Below the pieces are notes generated by a model. That model saw only the letters and a list, made by a program, of their open reading frames with translations, was not told the origin of the DNA and did not search any database. A DNA stretch of 6,616 nt from an uncultured Clostridium sp. (GTDB taxonomy: Bacteria > Bacillota > Clostridia > TANB77 > CAG-508): assembly GCA_900556695.1 (NCBI GenBank), contig USQA01000070.1:1-6616 (forward strand), in the 5' to 3' direction. The stretch's first letter is position 1. The number at the start of each line of letters is the position of its first letter. The position numbers and the translations under genes are program-made. This document shows positions 6,156-6,616 of the stretch, one piece after another.

Positions 6156-6616
6156 ATGAAAAATAAAAAGCTAGTAATTATTTTTGGTATAATATTTATA
6201 TTTGTGATAATAGGTGGATTTTTTGCAATAAAATATGTAAAGAATCAACAACAGGAAGAAAATAAAATTGAAGAATATACTCCAGAAGAAGAGGTCGCAG
6301 ACAACCAATTAAGACAAACAATAGTCAGTTTATATTTTCCTTCAAAAGACAGTAAAGAAATAGTTCCTGAAGCTAGATTAGTAGATATAAAAGAAATTAT
6401 TAACAATCCATATGAAAAATTATTTAATTTATTAATTGAGGGACCAAAAAATGAAAAAGAAGAAAAAATAATACCTGAAGGAACTAAAATTTTAAAAACA
6501 TATATGGAAGATGATTGTTTAGTATTAGATTTATCAGAAGAATTTCTTAATTACAATAAAAATGATGAAAAATCAAAAAATAATTTAATAAATAGTATTG
6601 TTAATACAATGACAGA
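6156..6616 (+). CDS. Membrane-anchored GerMN-domain protein (sporulation/germination family); 3' end beyond the window
   Basis: ATG 6156 follows a strong GAGGAGG ribosome binding site (6144-6150) by 5 nt. The frame runs open for 153 codons to the window end. Residues 6-25 are a hydrophobic N-terminal helix preceded by KNKK, giving an anchor with the rest outside the cell or in the intermembrane space. There is no lipobox cysteine, so unlike Bacillus subtilis GerM it is not an obvious lipoprotein. Residues 26-54 are an acidic, Gln/Glu-rich spacer. From about 55 onward the sequence follows the GerMN pattern: VSLYFPSKD (57-65), a VPEAR turn (70-74), LLIEGPKN (92-99), IPEGTKIL (106-113), LVLDLSEEFLN (122-132), then SIVNTMT at the cut end. 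In GerM this domain family supports the sporulation channel between mother cell and forespore and later germination. Whether this protein does the same is inference, since GerMN domains also occur outside sporulation proteins. Confidence 0.88.
   Translation, partial: MKNKKLVIIFGIIFIFVIIGGFFAIKYVKNQQQEENKIEEYTPEEEVADNQLRQTIVSLYFPSKDSKEIVPEARLVDIKEIINNPYEKLFNLLIEGPKNEKEEKIIPEGTKILKTYMEDDCLVLDLSEEFLNYNKNDEKSKNNLINSIVNTMT

Overview
The window looks like chromosome from a low-GC, anaerobic member of the Clostridia (Bacillota). The evidence is strongly AT-rich DNA with A/T-ending codons, strong GGAGG-type ribosome binding sites, and sigma-A-like promoters. Gene content fits too: a giant 2-hydroxyacyl-CoA dehydratase activase-type iron-sulfur protein, typical of strict anaerobes, and a GerMN-domain protein, a family common in endospore formers. 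I cannot name the species.

Layout, left to right. (1) 2-532, minus strand: a J-domain (DnaJ-like) protein cut by the left edge, with an Asn/Tyr/Gln-rich linker and the start of a probable C-terminal membrane segment; its sigma-A-like promoter lies at 551-579. (2) 634-1497, plus strand: a patatin-like phospholipase, divergent from the J-protein gene. Its start is better placed at ATG 634 than at GTG 625. (3) 1501-1525: a 9-bp-stem hairpin between two convergent genes, with its T-tract on the minus-strand side. (4) 1536-5858, minus strand: one 1440-residue protein filling two thirds of the window. It joins two complete activase (ASKHA ATPase) modules to a long cysteine-rich region resembling DUF2229 and the dehydratase D-component. 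It has a near-consensus promoter (TTGACA, 17 bp, TAAAAT). (5) 5859-6155: a 297-bp divergent intergenic region holding that promoter, a two-unit GC-richer REP-like repeat (GGGGACGGAC twice, 33 bp apart, with TTGCCA/TGGCAA arms), a weak inverted repeat, and a candidate promoter for the next gene. (6) 6156 to the right edge, plus strand: a membrane-anchored GerMN-domain protein, cut by the window end.

The four genes do not form an operon. Each appears to have its own transcription signals, and no shared pathway is evident. The two most interesting items are the giant protein, which carries both pairs of cluster-binding cysteines in cis and has no dedicated dehydratase genes beside it in the window, and the orphan REP-like repeat. 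I see no tRNA, rRNA, CRISPR array, transposase or recognisable riboswitch.
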